From: Crocinitomicaceae bacterium
GTDB lineage: Bacteria; Bacteroidota; Bacteroidia; Flavobacteriales_D; Crocinitomicaceae
NCBI GenBank assembly: GCA_018402525.1
Contig: JAGYIR010000008.1
Span: 117,501 to 181,500 of the forward strand
Length of the DNA stretch: 64,000 nucleotides
Reading direction: 5' to 3'
The notes below the pieces were generated by a model. That model saw only the letters and a program-made list of their open reading frames with translations, searched no databases and had not been told where the DNA came from. How positions within the stretch are numbered: position 1 is the first letter of the stretch; the number at the start of each line of letters is the position of its first letter. Positions 36,981-45,903 of the stretch are shown here, in pieces. The position numbers were made by a program, and so were the translations under genes.

Positions 36981-37418
36981 CTAGCGGACTTTTGTTTTAT
37001 CCAGGATGTTTATGAAATGGAATCCACGGGGAGCATACCCTTGATTGTAAAAGAATTTATGTGCCTTGAAATTTGAGGTATACGAATCAAGTGCCAACAT
37101 AGTACAATTTTCGTCTTTTGCTTTCTGTTCCATGTAATCGAACAGTAGTTGACCAATACCTTGTGAACGGCATTTTTCAGAAATCACCACATTATCGAGT
37201 TCGAGATAACGACCACACCAGAGTTTAGAGCCAAGCCAATATCCAGTTAATCCCAAGCATTCACCGTTTTTAAACACACCAACTTGCCCGTAATTATGTG
37301 GAATCATCGCATCTAACTCTTGGGAGTATTCGTCCATAGTTAGGCTTGGGTAAACCTCTAGCAGCAAATTATAATTAGCAAGCATTTCCACTTTTGTGGT
37401 AAGTTCCTTTATTTCCAT
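36981..37418 (-). CDS. GNAT-family N-acetyltransferase
   Basis: The 145-aa protein has the GNAT fold: strand 4 LELDNVVISEKCRSQGIGQLLFDYMEQKAKDEN with the acetyl-CoA P-loop RSQGIGQLL, then ALDSYTSNFKAHKFFYNQGYAPRGFHF (motif B). It would transfer acetyl from acetyl-CoA to a small amine or protein; the substrate is unknown. It converges with the DtxR gene, 12 nt apart. Confidence 0.85.
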   Translation of the reverse strand: MEIKELTTKVEMLANYNLLLEVYPSLTMDEYSQELDAMIPHNYGQVGVFKNGECLGLTGYWLGSKLWCGRYLELDNVVISEKCRSQGIGQLLFDYMEQKAKDENCTMLALDSYTSNFKAHKFFYNQGYAPRGFHFINILDKTKVR

Positions 37419-37470
37419 TCAATGTAAAATTGTTTTGCGAAATTAATTCAATTTTCACAAATAATGGGGT

Positions 37471-37501
37471 AAAAAAAACTCTTGATTTATTCAAGAGTTT
37501 T
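37471..37501 (-). terminator. Intrinsic terminator-like hairpin between minus-strand genes
   Basis: The inverted repeat AAAACTCTTGA / TCAAGAGTTTT has a 5-nt loop, and on the minus strand it is followed by eight T. It lies 20 nt after the esterase gene end and before the acetyltransferase gene. Confidence 0.8.
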
Positions 37502-37521
37502 CAATGGATTGTATGTATAGA

Positions 37522-38805
37522 CTATAGAAAAACGACGTTGTTCGTTGTTGAACTTCCATCTATCAAGGTTGTTTTTAAAATGTAAGAACCTTGGTCTAAG
37601 TTTCCTTTTGAAATTGTGATTGCATTACTCGTAGCGCCATAGGTTTGTTGAACTCTTCCAGACAAGTCAATCAACTGAATTGTTTGAACAGCTTCAAAAT
37701 TCTCAAGTTCAACCGTCATTTTATCAGAAGACGGGTTTGGGTAAATTCCCTTGACAGCAGTCGTAGCTAGAGAATTCACACTCAAACCACAATACATTAA
37801 ATTGTAAAAGTCAACGGTTTCCAACGGTGAGTTTTCAGGTTGTAAGATAGGATTCGTACATCCCATATTGTCAATTAAAAAATCACGTATAAAATTCACT
37901 GTTGTGTCCATTGTGTTTACGTTCGAAACGTGCGGTACGTGACCTGCCCCATAGTGCGAGTAAAAGTTATTTGAGACACCCACGATGTCCGCTTGACCAT
38001 GCATCGCTCTTGAACCATCTAATTCAATAATTCCAATACCTGCAACGCTCGCCATTCCACGATTGTATGGAACAACATCGTCTGCAGTCCCATGTGTAGC
38101 ACAAAACGGTACATCACCTGTTTCGATCCAGCCATAACTTGCTAATGCACCGCCCATTCCTATGGCTCCAGCTATAGTAGTAGAATAACCAGGGTTCCCA
38201 CTTGTGCCCTCTAAACCACCTAAGGCTGTAAGGGTAGTCGGAGTCATATATCCTTCCAATTCACATTCTTTGTCTAAATAGGCAAGATGAAAGGCTGTAA
38301 TTGCTCCAGCGGATGTCCCTGCAACATAAATTTGCGTTGTGTCAATTTTGTAAGTGTCTGTTGTCGCTCTGTCCTGATAGAACCATCGAATTGAAGCTTT
38401 CATATCTTGTACAGCACGCAACACTGCTTTTGTGGCTTCCGCTGCAGTAATTGGCCACATACCAACGCGGTAATTTATTGATGCGCAAACAAATCCTTTC
38501 TGGGCAAAGCGATTGCAAAGTGTTACTATATCAGAATCTGTTTTTGTTCCACCAATAAAACTTCCGCCATGTGCAAAAATTATCAGAGGACGCGCTGTTG
38601 AAGTATCTCCATTCGGCTCATAGAAATCTAGATCCAATGAGGTCGTTGCACCACTGAATGAAGTGTTCGATCCATATACGATGTTACTGGTGACATCAAC
38701 AGTGCCATAGACATCTGAAGCATATCGACCTTCATCACATGGTGTTTGACTGTAAGCAATACCAGATGTTAAGGACAATAGTGCAAATAAGTACGTTTTT
38801 TTCAT
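37522..38805 (-). CDS. Secreted alpha/beta-hydrolase (carboxylesterase-like) with T9SS sorting domain
   Basis: The 427-aa protein has a signal peptide ending GIAYSQ. The esterase domain has the oxyanion HGGSFIGG (about 80-87), nucleophile GTSAGA (about 167-172; Ser in G-x-S-x-G), an acid/His region FCATHGTADDVVP and a C-terminal His (GAGHVPHV). The final 80 residues (GIYPNPSSDKMTVELENFEAVQTIQLIDLSG...) are a type A T9SS sorting domain. The natural ester is unknown. Confidence 0.88.
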   Translation of the reverse strand: MKKTYLFALLSLTSGIAYSQTPCDEGRYASDVYGTVDVTSNIVYGSNTSFSGATTSLDLDFYEPNGDTSTARPLIIFAHGGSFIGGTKTDSDIVTLCNRFAQKGFVCASINYRVGMWPITAAEATKAVLRAVQDMKASIRWFYQDRATTDTYKIDTTQIYVAGTSAGAITAFHLAYLDKECELEGYMTPTTLTALGGLEGTSGNPGYSTTIAGAIGMGGALASYGWIETGDVPFCATHGTADDVVPYNRGMASVAGIGIIELDGSRAMHGQADIVGVSNNFYSHYGAGHVPHVSNVNTMDTTVNFIRDFLIDNMGCTNPILQPENSPLETVDFYNLMYCGLSVNSLATTAVKGIYPNPSSDKMTVELENFEAVQTIQLIDLSGRVQQTYGATSNAITISKGNLDQGSYILKTTLIDGSSTTNNVVFL

Positions 38806-38831
38806 AATATAGAATTTAGTTGATTTTAAAA

Positions 38832-40169
38832 TTAAGGGAAAATTATTCCAGAATAGGCATTTACATTGGCAAAGGGAATTCTAGCTCGATAGGACGTATT
38901 AATGGCTTCAATAAACAAATTAGCCAATAGCGCTTGGCCGTTGGGATTAAGCTGTATCCCGTCCAGTGAAAAAGCACCTCCTGAAACAAACGTTGAACTC
39001 ATGGAAACACCATTGTATACAATGCCATTATTTAAACCTGCGAGCAGGGCTTTTACATTGGCAAATCCTAAACCATAGGTTTGAGAAGTTGTCAACAAGA
39101 CCGCATTGTATTCATCCGTTTTCGTTTGAAGCTCAGCAATTTCATCTAAGGTGAGCACAAACTCATCCCGCAACGGGAAGGCTGATCCCATTCCAAAACA
39201 TTTCACAGAATCCAGTGGTACACTCAGAAGGACCAACTCTCCCTCAACCATTTTACGCACACCGAACGGTTCGCTTGGATCATCAATGGTAAAAGCATTT
39301 TCACCGACCACGAAAGAAATTCCAAGGGGATTGTAAATCGCATTCAACGTCTCTGCTTTATCTGCATCCAATGTAAGTCCATTGTAAGGAATTGTAGTGA
39401 AATAAGGATACTTGGTCACATCTGGAATGTTGGCAATAACACCACGAGCTCCGTTTCCTGTCAATGCGCTGATCGCAGCATTGATGCTGCCATCAAATCC
39501 TACACCTTCACTCCCTGAAGCAGGAGGAATAGGTCCCGAAGTGCCTCCACTTTTAGCATAAGTCAATATGTCAAAATCACCCACCATAAATGTGAAAAAT
39601 GTTGGGTTTTGCGCGAGAGCATCACTTAATACCGAAGCAGTTGCCTCATTAGAAGCAAATCGACTAAAGTAAGCATTGTAATTTCCTGCACCATTCGCCG
39701 AATTACCATATCCTGCTGTGTTTAAGTCTAAAGCACTGAGTTCTGGAACCCCCAAGTTATTGAAAGGACCTTGTCCAGCGACTGAATTGAACTGTGTTAG
39801 GTCACCAGAAGCGCCGATTCGAATAGGTGATAGTGAAGTCACGCCTTTGCAATCGGTTTTGTAGCCCAATTTTAAAGCGGATTGACCATTGGTGTTTACG
39901 CCGACAGAACCAGAAGCAACGAGTGGTTGCTTGAATCCAATCTCTGTCACCATGCTAAATTGCGTTGCTAGAATCGCTGCATAGTTATATTGTTGACCAG
40001 TGTAATTCAACGCGTCGTTCGAGTACCCACCGGTGTTATTTGTTCCAATAGCAATAAACTTAGCAGCATTGACATCACCCATGGATGCTTCAGGTACTTC
40101 AATTTTAGGCTTGCAACCGAAAAGTGCGCCGATCGTTGTTAGAATAATTAGTAACGAAACTCCTTTCAT
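38832..40169 (-). CDS. Degenerate SGNH/GDSL-hydrolase-like lipoprotein
   Basis: The 445-aa protein starts at the ATG at 40169 (MKGVSLLIILTTIGALFGC, lipobox LFGC). It has the layout of the Bacteroidota lipoproteins of the SGNH class: an N-terminal AIG....T.GY..DAL block, a long Asn/Gly-rich middle (NTFFTFMVGDFDILTYAKSGG), and C-terminal LDGIQLNPNGQALLANLFIEAIN. The usual nucleophile (GNSLTAG) is replaced by GTNNTGG (residue 44 Asn) and the usual His of DGxHxTPxG by Gln406, so it is probably not catalytic. It lies 4 nt after a FadL gene. Confidence 0.7.
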   Translation of the reverse strand: MKGVSLLIILTTIGALFGCKPKIEVPEASMGDVNAAKFIAIGTNNTGGYSNDALNYTGQQYNYAAILATQFSMVTEIGFKQPLVASGSVGVNTNGQSALKLGYKTDCKGVTSLSPIRIGASGDLTQFNSVAGQGPFNNLGVPELSALDLNTAGYGNSANGAGNYNAYFSRFASNEATASVLSDALAQNPTFFTFMVGDFDILTYAKSGGTSGPIPPASGSEGVGFDGSINAAISALTGNGARGVIANIPDVTKYPYFTTIPYNGLTLDADKAETLNAIYNPLGISFVVGENAFTIDDPSEPFGVRKMVEGELVLLSVPLDSVKCFGMGSAFPLRDEFVLTLDEIAELQTKTDEYNAVLLTTSQTYGLGFANVKALLAGLNNGIVYNGVSMSSTFVSGGAFSLDGIQLNPNGQALLANLFIEAINTSYRARIPFANVNAYSGIIFP

Positions 40170-40173
40170 GGCA

Positions 40174-41391
40174 TTAAAGTTTATATGTAATAGCGAAACC
40201 TGGGGCAAAGACGTGGGTCTTGAATTGGCCACTCAATCCAGTTTCTAAATTTGTATCTTTTCGTTTGACCTGCGTGAATAGGAACGAAGCGTTGAATACT
40301 AATTTGTCATTCAATTTATACCCTACACCAGTCGTGTAATTAAATCGATTGTTATCAGGTGTTTCTGGCGTTACATATCCGTTCTGAACGGGTGAAATTG
40401 CATAAGCGAATCCGAGTCGAGCTGTTATTTTTTCTGTGAATTTGTATTCTCCACCCAGTCGAGCCGAGATACTACTGACGTAATTTCGAGCAGATTTAGT
40501 GTCTTCCAAGGAACTGGTATTGTTCTCATAATCAAACGCCAATGTGTCGTACGAGTTCCAATCTACATAGTTTCCATCAAACGCTATGGTAAGTTTGTCA
40601 TTTGGTTTAACCGCAATGGCTAATGTGAAGACCGAGGGCAGCGGAATGGACGATGTAAAAGCTCCATCTGGAAAATTATCTTCAAGCGATGAAGGAACTG
40701 TAAAATCAGCATTCCCTTCCTGCAGTTTCATATTCACTTGAGAACGGTAGGTTACGCCAACATTGACATGCTCAGTTGGTTGTGCATAGAGTCCGAGATT
40801 AAAACCAAATCCGTTTCCTGTCCCCGATAATTCAGCTGAACCGTAATTCCCTTCAGCATCTTGTAGTGGTAAATCCTTTTGTAAGTTCACTTTTCCATAA
40901 CTGTAAACGAATCCAGCACCCAATCCAATTTTATCCGTTATGCGCACACTTACCGTTGGTTGAAAGAAAATGGAGAGAAGTTGTAAGCGCGTAATTGCAA
41001 ATCGACCTACCCAATCATCCTCCCATTGTACGGTACTGCCAAATGGGGTGTAGATGGCCATGCCAAGTTTTAAGCGACTTTCTTCCTTAATTTCAAACAG
41101 ACCATACGCAGTAAAAGGAGTTCCCATAGGAGAGTTCGTGTTCGCGGAAATATTGGTGTTATCTTCCAAAAAAGTGATTTTCGAAAAAGTGGGGGTAAGA
41201 CCCACACTGATTTCATTTCCATGCTGAAATGCGGCACCTCCAGGATTGAAAAATAAGATGGCTGCATCTTGGGCGTATGCGCTTCCTGCTCCACCCATTC
41301 CTTGTTGTGTTTGGCCTTGAAAATTTACTTGAAAACCCTGACTAAAGCCGATTGTAGGCAACAGGAGAAGAGAAAATATAAGTTTTTTCAT
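40174..41391 (-). CDS. FadL/OmpP1/TodX-family outer-membrane transporter
   Basis: The 405-aa protein has a signal peptide (SLLLLPTIGFSQ), then FQVNFQGQTQQGMGGAGSAYAQDAAILFFNPGG, the hallmark N-terminal hatch of FadL proteins. A long barrel with many Gly/Asn turns ends FAPGFAITYKL. FadL proteins take hydrophobic compounds such as long-chain fatty acids across the outer membrane. The SGNH-like lipoprotein is 4 nt downstream, so a shared function in lipid handling is likely. Confidence 0.9.
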   Translation of the reverse strand: MKKLIFSLLLLPTIGFSQGFQVNFQGQTQQGMGGAGSAYAQDAAILFFNPGGAAFQHGNEISVGLTPTFSKITFLEDNTNISANTNSPMGTPFTAYGLFEIKEESRLKLGMAIYTPFGSTVQWEDDWVGRFAITRLQLLSIFFQPTVSVRITDKIGLGAGFVYSYGKVNLQKDLPLQDAEGNYGSAELSGTGNGFGFNLGLYAQPTEHVNVGVTYRSQVNMKLQEGNADFTVPSSLEDNFPDGAFTSSIPLPSVFTLAIAVKPNDKLTIAFDGNYVDWNSYDTLAFDYENNTSSLEDTKSARNYVSSISARLGGEYKFTEKITARLGFAYAISPVQNGYVTPETPDNNRFNYTTGVGYKLNDKLVFNASFLFTQVKRKDTNLETGLSGQFKTHVFAPGFAITYKL

Positions 41392-41541
41392 ACGTGCGTT
41401 CGTCGCAATTGTGCTAATTCAGTAGTAACTTTGTTTTGTTGTGAAATTAACTTAAAATTAATAACAAAACAACTTGTCTCGTGTTTTTATTCTAACGAGC
41501 GTTGTTTGATATGAAAAGTGAACTATTTTTCTTCTTTTGAG

Positions 41542-41570
41542 TTGATTTATAAAAGAATGTTGTACATTTG
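41542..41570 (+). promoter_or_regulatory. Bacteroidota-type promoter upstream of rpsP
   Basis: TTG (41542-41544) and TACATTTG (41563-41570, a match to TAnnTTTG) are separated by 18 nt. They lie about 73 nt upstream of rpsP, leaving room for a leader. Confidence 0.5.
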
Positions 41571-41642
41571 CACCCCTGTCTCGGGAAGGCAGAATTAAAT
41601 AATTTATAAATCGAGGTTTTGTACCTCAAACTGTAAAAACAT

Positions 41643-42344
41643 ATGGCAACTAGAATTAGATTGCAAAGACATGGTAAAAAATCAAAAGCATTTTACCACA
41701 TCGTAGCTGCGGATAGCAGAGCAAAAAGAGATGGTCGTTTCATCGAGAAATTTGGAACGTACAATCCAAATACAAATCCAGCGACTGTAGAATTAGACTT
41801 TGACCGTGCGTTGCACTGGCTTCAAGTTGGAGCAGAAATGTCAGAAACTGCAAGAGCACTTCTTTCTTACAAAGGTGTATTGTACAAAAACCACCTAATC
41901 AATGGAATTAAGAAGGGAGCAATAACTGAAGCGCAAGTTGAAGAGAAATTTGCGAAGTGGTTAGAGGAAAAAGAAGGAAAAATCACTGCGAAGTCTTCTG
42001 GTCTTGAAAAAGAGGCAGAAAAAGCAAAAGCTGCTCGATTAAAAGCTGAAACTGAATCTGCTGCTAACAAAGCAAAAGAGATTGAAGCGAAAAACACACC
42101 AGTTGAAGAAGTAGCAGAAGAAGCACCAGTTGCAGAAGAAGCTTCATCTGAGGATGCACCGGCTGCTGAAGTTGCAACGGAAGAAGTAGTAGCTGAAGAG
42201 GCTCCTGCTGCTGAAGAAGTGAAAGAGGAAGTTGTTGCTGAGGAAGCTCCTGCTGCAGAAGAGGTAAAAGAAGAAGTTGTTGCTGAAGAGGCACCAGCTG
42301 CTGAAGAGACTTCAACTGAAGAAACAGAAGAGCCAAAAGCTTAA
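41643..42344 (+). CDS. rpsP: Ribosomal protein S16 with long Glu/Ala-rich C-terminal tail
   Basis: The S16 core covers residues 1-82: [42 protein letters not shown] is diagnostic. S16 binds 16S rRNA in the 30S body. Bacterial S16 is usually 80-90 aa; here it is 233 aa, with a helical charged linker (83-155) and a tail of roughly 78 residues composed almost only of Glu, Ala, Val and Pro. The tail is made of near-repeats of [15 protein letters not shown]. Extended S16 tails are known in Bacteroidota. rimM and trmN6 follow directly. Confidence 0.95.
   Translation: MATRIRLQRHGKKSKAFYHIVAADSRAKRDGRFIEKFGTYNPNTNPATVELDFDRALHWLQVGAEMSETARALLSYKGVLYKNHLINGIKKGAITEAQVEEKFAKWLEEKEGKITAKSSGLEKEAEKAKAARLKAETESAANKAKEIEAKNTPVEEVAEEAPVAEEASSEDAPAAEVATEEVVAEEAPAAEEVKEEVVAEEAPAAEEVKEEVVAEEAPAAEETSTEETEEPKA
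42182..42309 (+). repeat. Coding tandem repeat in the S16 tail
   Basis: Three imperfect copies of a 45-nt unit encode [15 protein letters not shown]-type peptides. The third position varies between copies (GAA/GAG, GCT/GCA), which shows selection on the peptide and not recent DNA slippage alone. The opposite strand is open, but only as a Leu/Gln-rich shadow. Confidence 0.7.
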
Positions 42345-42358
42345 TAAAATTAACATAC

Positions 42359-42886
42359 GTGAATAAAGCAGATTGCTTTCATTTAGGATATGTAGCGAAA
42401 CTTCACGGATTTAAAGGTGAAGTTTCGCTGTTTTTAGACGTTACCAATCCAAATGATTACGCATCACTCGATGCCGTTTTTATTGACATCAACGATCACC
42501 TTACCCCATTCTTTATTGAATCTTTCAAACTGAAGAACAACGGTTTTGCTGCTGTGCGATTCGAAGGAGTGGATGATGAAAGTCACGCAAAACGCATCGT
42601 ACGAAAGAACGTTTACCTCCCCGCACAAATTTTACCAGAACTCACAGGGGTTCATTTTTATGATCACGAAGTCGTAGGATTTACTGTGATCGACAAAGCA
42701 TTTGGAGAAGTTGGAATTCTTGAGCAGGTCATCGATTTGAAAGTAAACCCATTGTTACAAGTCATGCATGGCGACAAAGAAGTACTCATTCCCTTCATTG
42801 AGGGTTTGGTACAGAAAGTAGATCGTGAAAAGAAGGAGTTGCACGTGGCGGCACCTGCGGGACTGATCGAAATTTATTTGGAGTAA
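42359..42886 (+). CDS. rimM: Ribosome maturation factor RimM
   Basis: The 175-aa protein has the RimM N-terminal domain (CFHLGYVAKLHGFKGEVSLFLDV...) and a C-terminal PRC-barrel (VIDKAFGEVGILEQVIDLKVNPLLQVMHGDKEVLIPFIEGLVQKVDREKKELHVAAPAGLIEIYLE). RimM binds S19 and aids 30S maturation. The start is a GTG at 42359, 14 nt after rpsP. This is the conserved rpsP-rimM pair; trmD is not here, and trmN6 follows instead. Confidence 0.93.
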   Translation: MNKADCFHLGYVAKLHGFKGEVSLFLDVTNPNDYASLDAVFIDINDHLTPFFIESFKLKNNGFAAVRFEGVDDESHAKRIVRKNVYLPAQILPELTGVHFYDHEVVGFTVIDKAFGEVGILEQVIDLKVNPLLQVMHGDKEVLIPFIEGLVQKVDREKKELHVAAPAGLIEIYLE

Positions 42887-43590
42887 TGTCCATTTTTCAA
42901 TTCAAGCATTTTTCTGTACTACAAGCTGATTCCGCCATGAAGGTAGGGACAGACGCGATGATCCTCGGCGCTTTTGTTGAAATCGAAGGCAAGAAGAATG
43001 CCTTGGATGTCGGAACGGGGACAGGTGTTCTCGGGTTAATGCTGGCGCAGAAGAATAGCGAATTAGCGATCACTGGAATTGAAATTGATGAAGCATCAGC
43101 GCAAGAAGCAACCTTCAACTTTCAGCAGTCTCCATGGTCGGAGCGCATGAACGTGGAACACATAGATTTTCTCGATTTTGAATCTTCACTACGGTTTGAT
43201 TTGATCGTTTCCAATCCGCCTTACTTCAGCACGACCAATGAAAATGAAGATCCACGAAAAGCGCAAGCACGACACGTTTCGAGTCTGGATATCGCTCCAT
43301 TTCTAAAAAAGGTAAAGACAATCCTCCGTCCTGACGGTTGTTTTTGGCTAATCATTCCCGCTATTGATTACACCAAATGGTACATCTGTGCCGAGAAAAG
43401 CGGATTACGTATTGCACGTAAGATCGAGATTGTCGGTAAGGAAGGGAATGACCCAATTCGCTGTGTGTTGAAAATGAATCAAAGTGCGGTCTTACCCAAA
43501 CGAGAAACGTTTTGTATTCGAAAGGCAGATAACTCGTACACGGAAGAATACATTGAGCTCACCAAAGAGTTTCATGGCGTTGCGCTGTAG
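42886..43590 (+). CDS. trmN6: tRNA1(Val) (adenine(37)-N6)-methyltransferase
   Basis: The 234-aa SAM enzyme has KVGTDAMILGAFVE, the motif I LDVGTGTGVLGLMLAQK (about 37-53) and the target-base motif SNPPYF (NPPY, near 105-110), which identify N6-adenine methyltransferases of the TrmN6/YfiC type. It methylates A37 of tRNA1(Val). The ATG overlaps the rimM stop as TAATG, so expression follows rimM. Confidence 0.92.
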   Translation: MSIFQFKHFSVLQADSAMKVGTDAMILGAFVEIEGKKNALDVGTGTGVLGLMLAQKNSELAITGIEIDEASAQEATFNFQQSPWSERMNVEHIDFLDFESSLRFDLIVSNPPYFSTTNENEDPRKAQARHVSSLDIAPFLKKVKTILRPDGCFWLIIPAIDYTKWYICAEKSGLRIARKIEIVGKEGNDPIRCVLKMNQSAVLPKRETFCIRKADNSYTEEYIELTKEFHGVAL

Positions 43591-43680
43591 AATTTCTAGA
43601 TTTTAACTATTTTAGAAGTTAAATTGATGCGGTAACTGCGATGCTGCCTGATATCATAACGCATTAAAAACTATACGATT

Positions 43681-44196
43681 ATGAAAAGAACTGCATTCAT
43701 CACTTTGGGCGTAGCTGCCATATTTGGCGCTGGATTCACTGTTAGTAACGTTTTTTCTAATCACACTGTTGAAAAGGGAAACATAGAACAGACAAAGAAT
43801 AATAAATCAAAAAAAGAAATCAGCATGAAGTTAGGAGCATTTTCAGTCAGTTTAAGTGTCAAAGACCTTAACGTATCAAAGGAGTTTTACGAAAATCTAG
43901 GGTTTAAGGAGTTTGGTGGAGGTATGGAGCAAAACTACCTCATTATGAAAAATGGAAATGCACTGATAGGTTTGTTTCAAGGAATGTTTGAGGGGAATAT
44001 TCTCACGTTTAACCCAGGATGGGATGAAAACGCGAAGAATCTTGATGAATTTGACGATGTTCGTAAAATCCAACAGCACTTGAAAAATCAAGGAGTTCAA
44101 ATGATTTCCGAAGCGGATGAAACTACAGCAGGTCCAGCTAGCTTTATGATCACTGATCCAGATGGAAATGTGCTGTTAGTAGATCAACACCGTTAG
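43681..44196 (+). CDS. VOC-family protein with N-terminal signal anchor
   Basis: The 171-aa protein has a hydrophobic start (MKRTAFITLGVAAIFGAGFTVSNVF) then a Lys/Asn linker. The VOC module starts at MKLGAFSVSLSVKDLNVSKEFYENLGFKEFGG and ends GPASFMITDPDGNVLLVDQHR (DPDGN motif). The module alone would start with a clean Met at 43825; the signal is unusual for a VOC protein and may place it in the periplasm. A second VOC protein lies at 28161. Confidence 0.82.
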   Translation: MKRTAFITLGVAAIFGAGFTVSNVFSNHTVEKGNIEQTKNNKSKKEISMKLGAFSVSLSVKDLNVSKEFYENLGFKEFGGGMEQNYLIMKNGNALIGLFQGMFEGNILTFNPGWDENAKNLDEFDDVRKIQQHLKNQGVQMISEADETTAGPASFMITDPDGNVLLVDQHR

Positions 44197-44217
44197 AGAA
44201 TTAATTTTTAAAATGAC

Positions 44218-44779
44218 ATGGCTAACTTAAAATTATCCCATGAACAAAAAGAAGCGTTGTTGTCAATTTTGAAACAGCGCTTCGAAAAGAACATGCACCG
44301 CCACAAGGAATTGGAATGGTCAAAAATACAAGCCAAGTTGGAAGGAAATCCGGCAAAGTTGTGGTCACTTGACCAAATGGAAGAAACAGAAGGTGAGCCT
44401 GACGTAATCGGTTATGATACAGACTACAGACGAATACATCTTCTGCGATTGCAGCAAAGAAAGTCCCAACGGTCGACGAAGCGTTTGCTGCGACCACGAA
44501 GCGCTGGAAGCTAGAAAAAAGTTCAAGCCAGAGAACAGCGCTGTGAATATGGCAGATGACATGGGCATCGAATTGTTGACAGAAGAAGATTATCAAGCTT
44601 TACAAAAACTAGGAACTGTCGATACAAAAACTTCCAGTTGGCTCGCAACACCAAAAGAAGTGCGTTCCCTTGGTGGGGCCATTTTTGGTGATTGGCGTTT
44701 TGGTCGCGTGTTTATTTACCACAACGGCGCTGATTCGTATTATGGAGTACGAGGGTTCAGGGGGAAGTTGAGGTTGTAG
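44218..44779 (+). pseudogene. DUF4256 family gene, frameshifted
   Basis: Two frames give one family member: the 5' frame (44218) has LSHEQKEALLSILKQRFEKNMHRHKELEW...LWSLDQMEETEGEPDVIGYD, and the second frame resumes with DEYIFCDCSKESPNGRRSVCCDHEALEARKKFKPENSAVNMADDMGIELLTEEDYQALQKLGTVDTKTSSWLATP and ends RGFRGKLRL. The break lies at a direct 7-bp tandem duplication TACAGAC (44418-44424, 44425-44431). Removing one copy, or one base, restores the frame. DUF4256 function is unknown. It is either a real disruption or an assembly error. Confidence 0.82.
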
Positions 44780-44815
44780 TTTAATGAAAGTTTGACAGGA
44801 ATTACCTAGAGTGAA

Positions 44816-45328
44816 ATGAAGGAGCTAATTGAACTATCCGAAAAGACGATAACATTAAAAAGAAATGAATTCTTGAAAGTTCAAGGGAGTATAGATACGA
44901 ACATCTATTATGTTGAAGAGGGTTCGCTACGTATTTTTGTCGTGGATGCGGATGAGGAGCGCACGATTCGTTTCGGTTACAAAGAAAATTTGATTACTTC
45001 GTTGGATTCTTTCCTGACAAATAAACCTTCCGATTACTATATCCAAGCAATTAAGAAAACAGTTGTTCGCGTAATCACCAAAGCTCACGTTGAGGACTTC
45101 CTCAAAATTGATAAAAACCAGCGGTTATGGTCAGGTATTTTGGAGAATGTAATTGTACAGCAACTCGAACGTGAAATAGATATTTTGACGAGTTCACCAA
45201 AAAAGAGGTTTCAAAGAGTACTTGAAAGAAGTCCTCAGCTTTTTCAAGAAATTCCGAGCAAACATATTGCTAATTACTTGCGAATGACTCCAGAAACATT
45301 GTCGCGCTTAAGAAAAACCTTGATTTAA
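44816..45328 (+). CDS. Crp/Fnr-family transcriptional regulator
   Basis: The 170-aa protein has the cyclic-nucleotide-binding-like beta roll (TITLKRNEFLKVQGSIDTNIYYVEEGSLRIFVVDADEERTIRFGYKENLITSLDSFLT) and a short C-terminal HTH (SPKKRFQRVLERSPQLFQEIPSKHIANYLRMTPETLSRLRKTLI). The HTH has the usual Glu/Arg-Arg helix. Effector-binding residues are not conserved enough to name cAMP. It may act on the membrane protein gene that starts 60 nt later. Confidence 0.88.
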   Translation: MKELIELSEKTITLKRNEFLKVQGSIDTNIYYVEEGSLRIFVVDADEERTIRFGYKENLITSLDSFLTNKPSDYYIQAIKKTVVRVITKAHVEDFLKIDKNQRLWSGILENVIVQQLEREIDILTSSPKKRFQRVLERSPQLFQEIPSKHIANYLRMTPETLSRLRKTLI

Positions 45329-45388
45329 ATCAAGATTTAGCCTGAGAAAACTACAGACCTTTGCTTCATCAATAACTAAAAATCATTC

Positions 45389-45805
45389 ATGATGAACGCA
45401 AACAAAACAACAAGAATTGTAAGTAAGATTTATATTGGCTTCTCGATATTCAGTCTCGGATACGTAAGTATTCTTTCTATGTACAGCCCACAAGCCACTA
45501 TGGATTTAGTCCAAACTACATTACCTAATAATGATGCTATCAGTTCCATTAGAGGTATTTATGGTGGGGTAGGATTGGTGATAACCATCACACTCGTGTA
45601 CCTCTTACTTAGAGATATTAAAAAGGGTCTTCTATTTCTTGCACTTTTTTGGTCTGCCTACGCTATTTCTCGATTGGTCACAATTTCAGTAGATGGTGCA
45701 TTGGGAGATTTCGGTACACAGTGGATTGTAATTGAATCGACACTAGGGATTTTGGCAGTTTTGCTGTTTCTACTTCAGAATAAACAAAGCACTATTGAGG
45801 AGTAG
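45389..45805 (+). CDS. DUF4345 family membrane protein
   Basis: The 138-aa protein has four hydrophobic helices, with SSIRGIYGGVGLVITITLVYLL and FWSAYAISRLVTISVDGALGDFG as the family core. DUF4345 proteins are small inner-membrane proteins of unknown function. It is the next gene after a Crp/Fnr-type regulator. Confidence 0.72.
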   Translation: MMNANKTTRIVSKIYIGFSIFSLGYVSILSMYSPQATMDLVQTTLPNNDAISSIRGIYGGVGLVITITLVYLLLRDIKKGLLFLALFWSAYAISRLVTISVDGALGDFGTQWIVIESTLGILAVLLFLLQNKQSTIEE

Positions 45806-45845
45806 GGAATTTATTCAATAAATAGTTTCTAGATCAGTGCTAATA

Positions 45846-45887
45846 AATCCAGTGAATCACCTAAGGTTATAGATGATTCACTGGATT
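45846..45887. terminator. Hairpin between convergent genes (terminator-like)
   Basis: A perfect 14-bp inverted repeat AATCCAGTGAATCA / TGATTCACTGGATT with a 14-nt loop lies 40 nt after the DUF4345 gene and 17 nt from the end of the convergent gene. There is only a short T-rich tail (GGTTTT). Confidence 0.6.
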
Positions 45888-45903
45888 GGTTTTAAAGATG
45901 AGT

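Noticed and set aside
42064-42336. 90-codon Leu/Gln-rich minus-strand frame
   Set aside because: It is the complement of the Glu/Ala repeat of the S16 tail.
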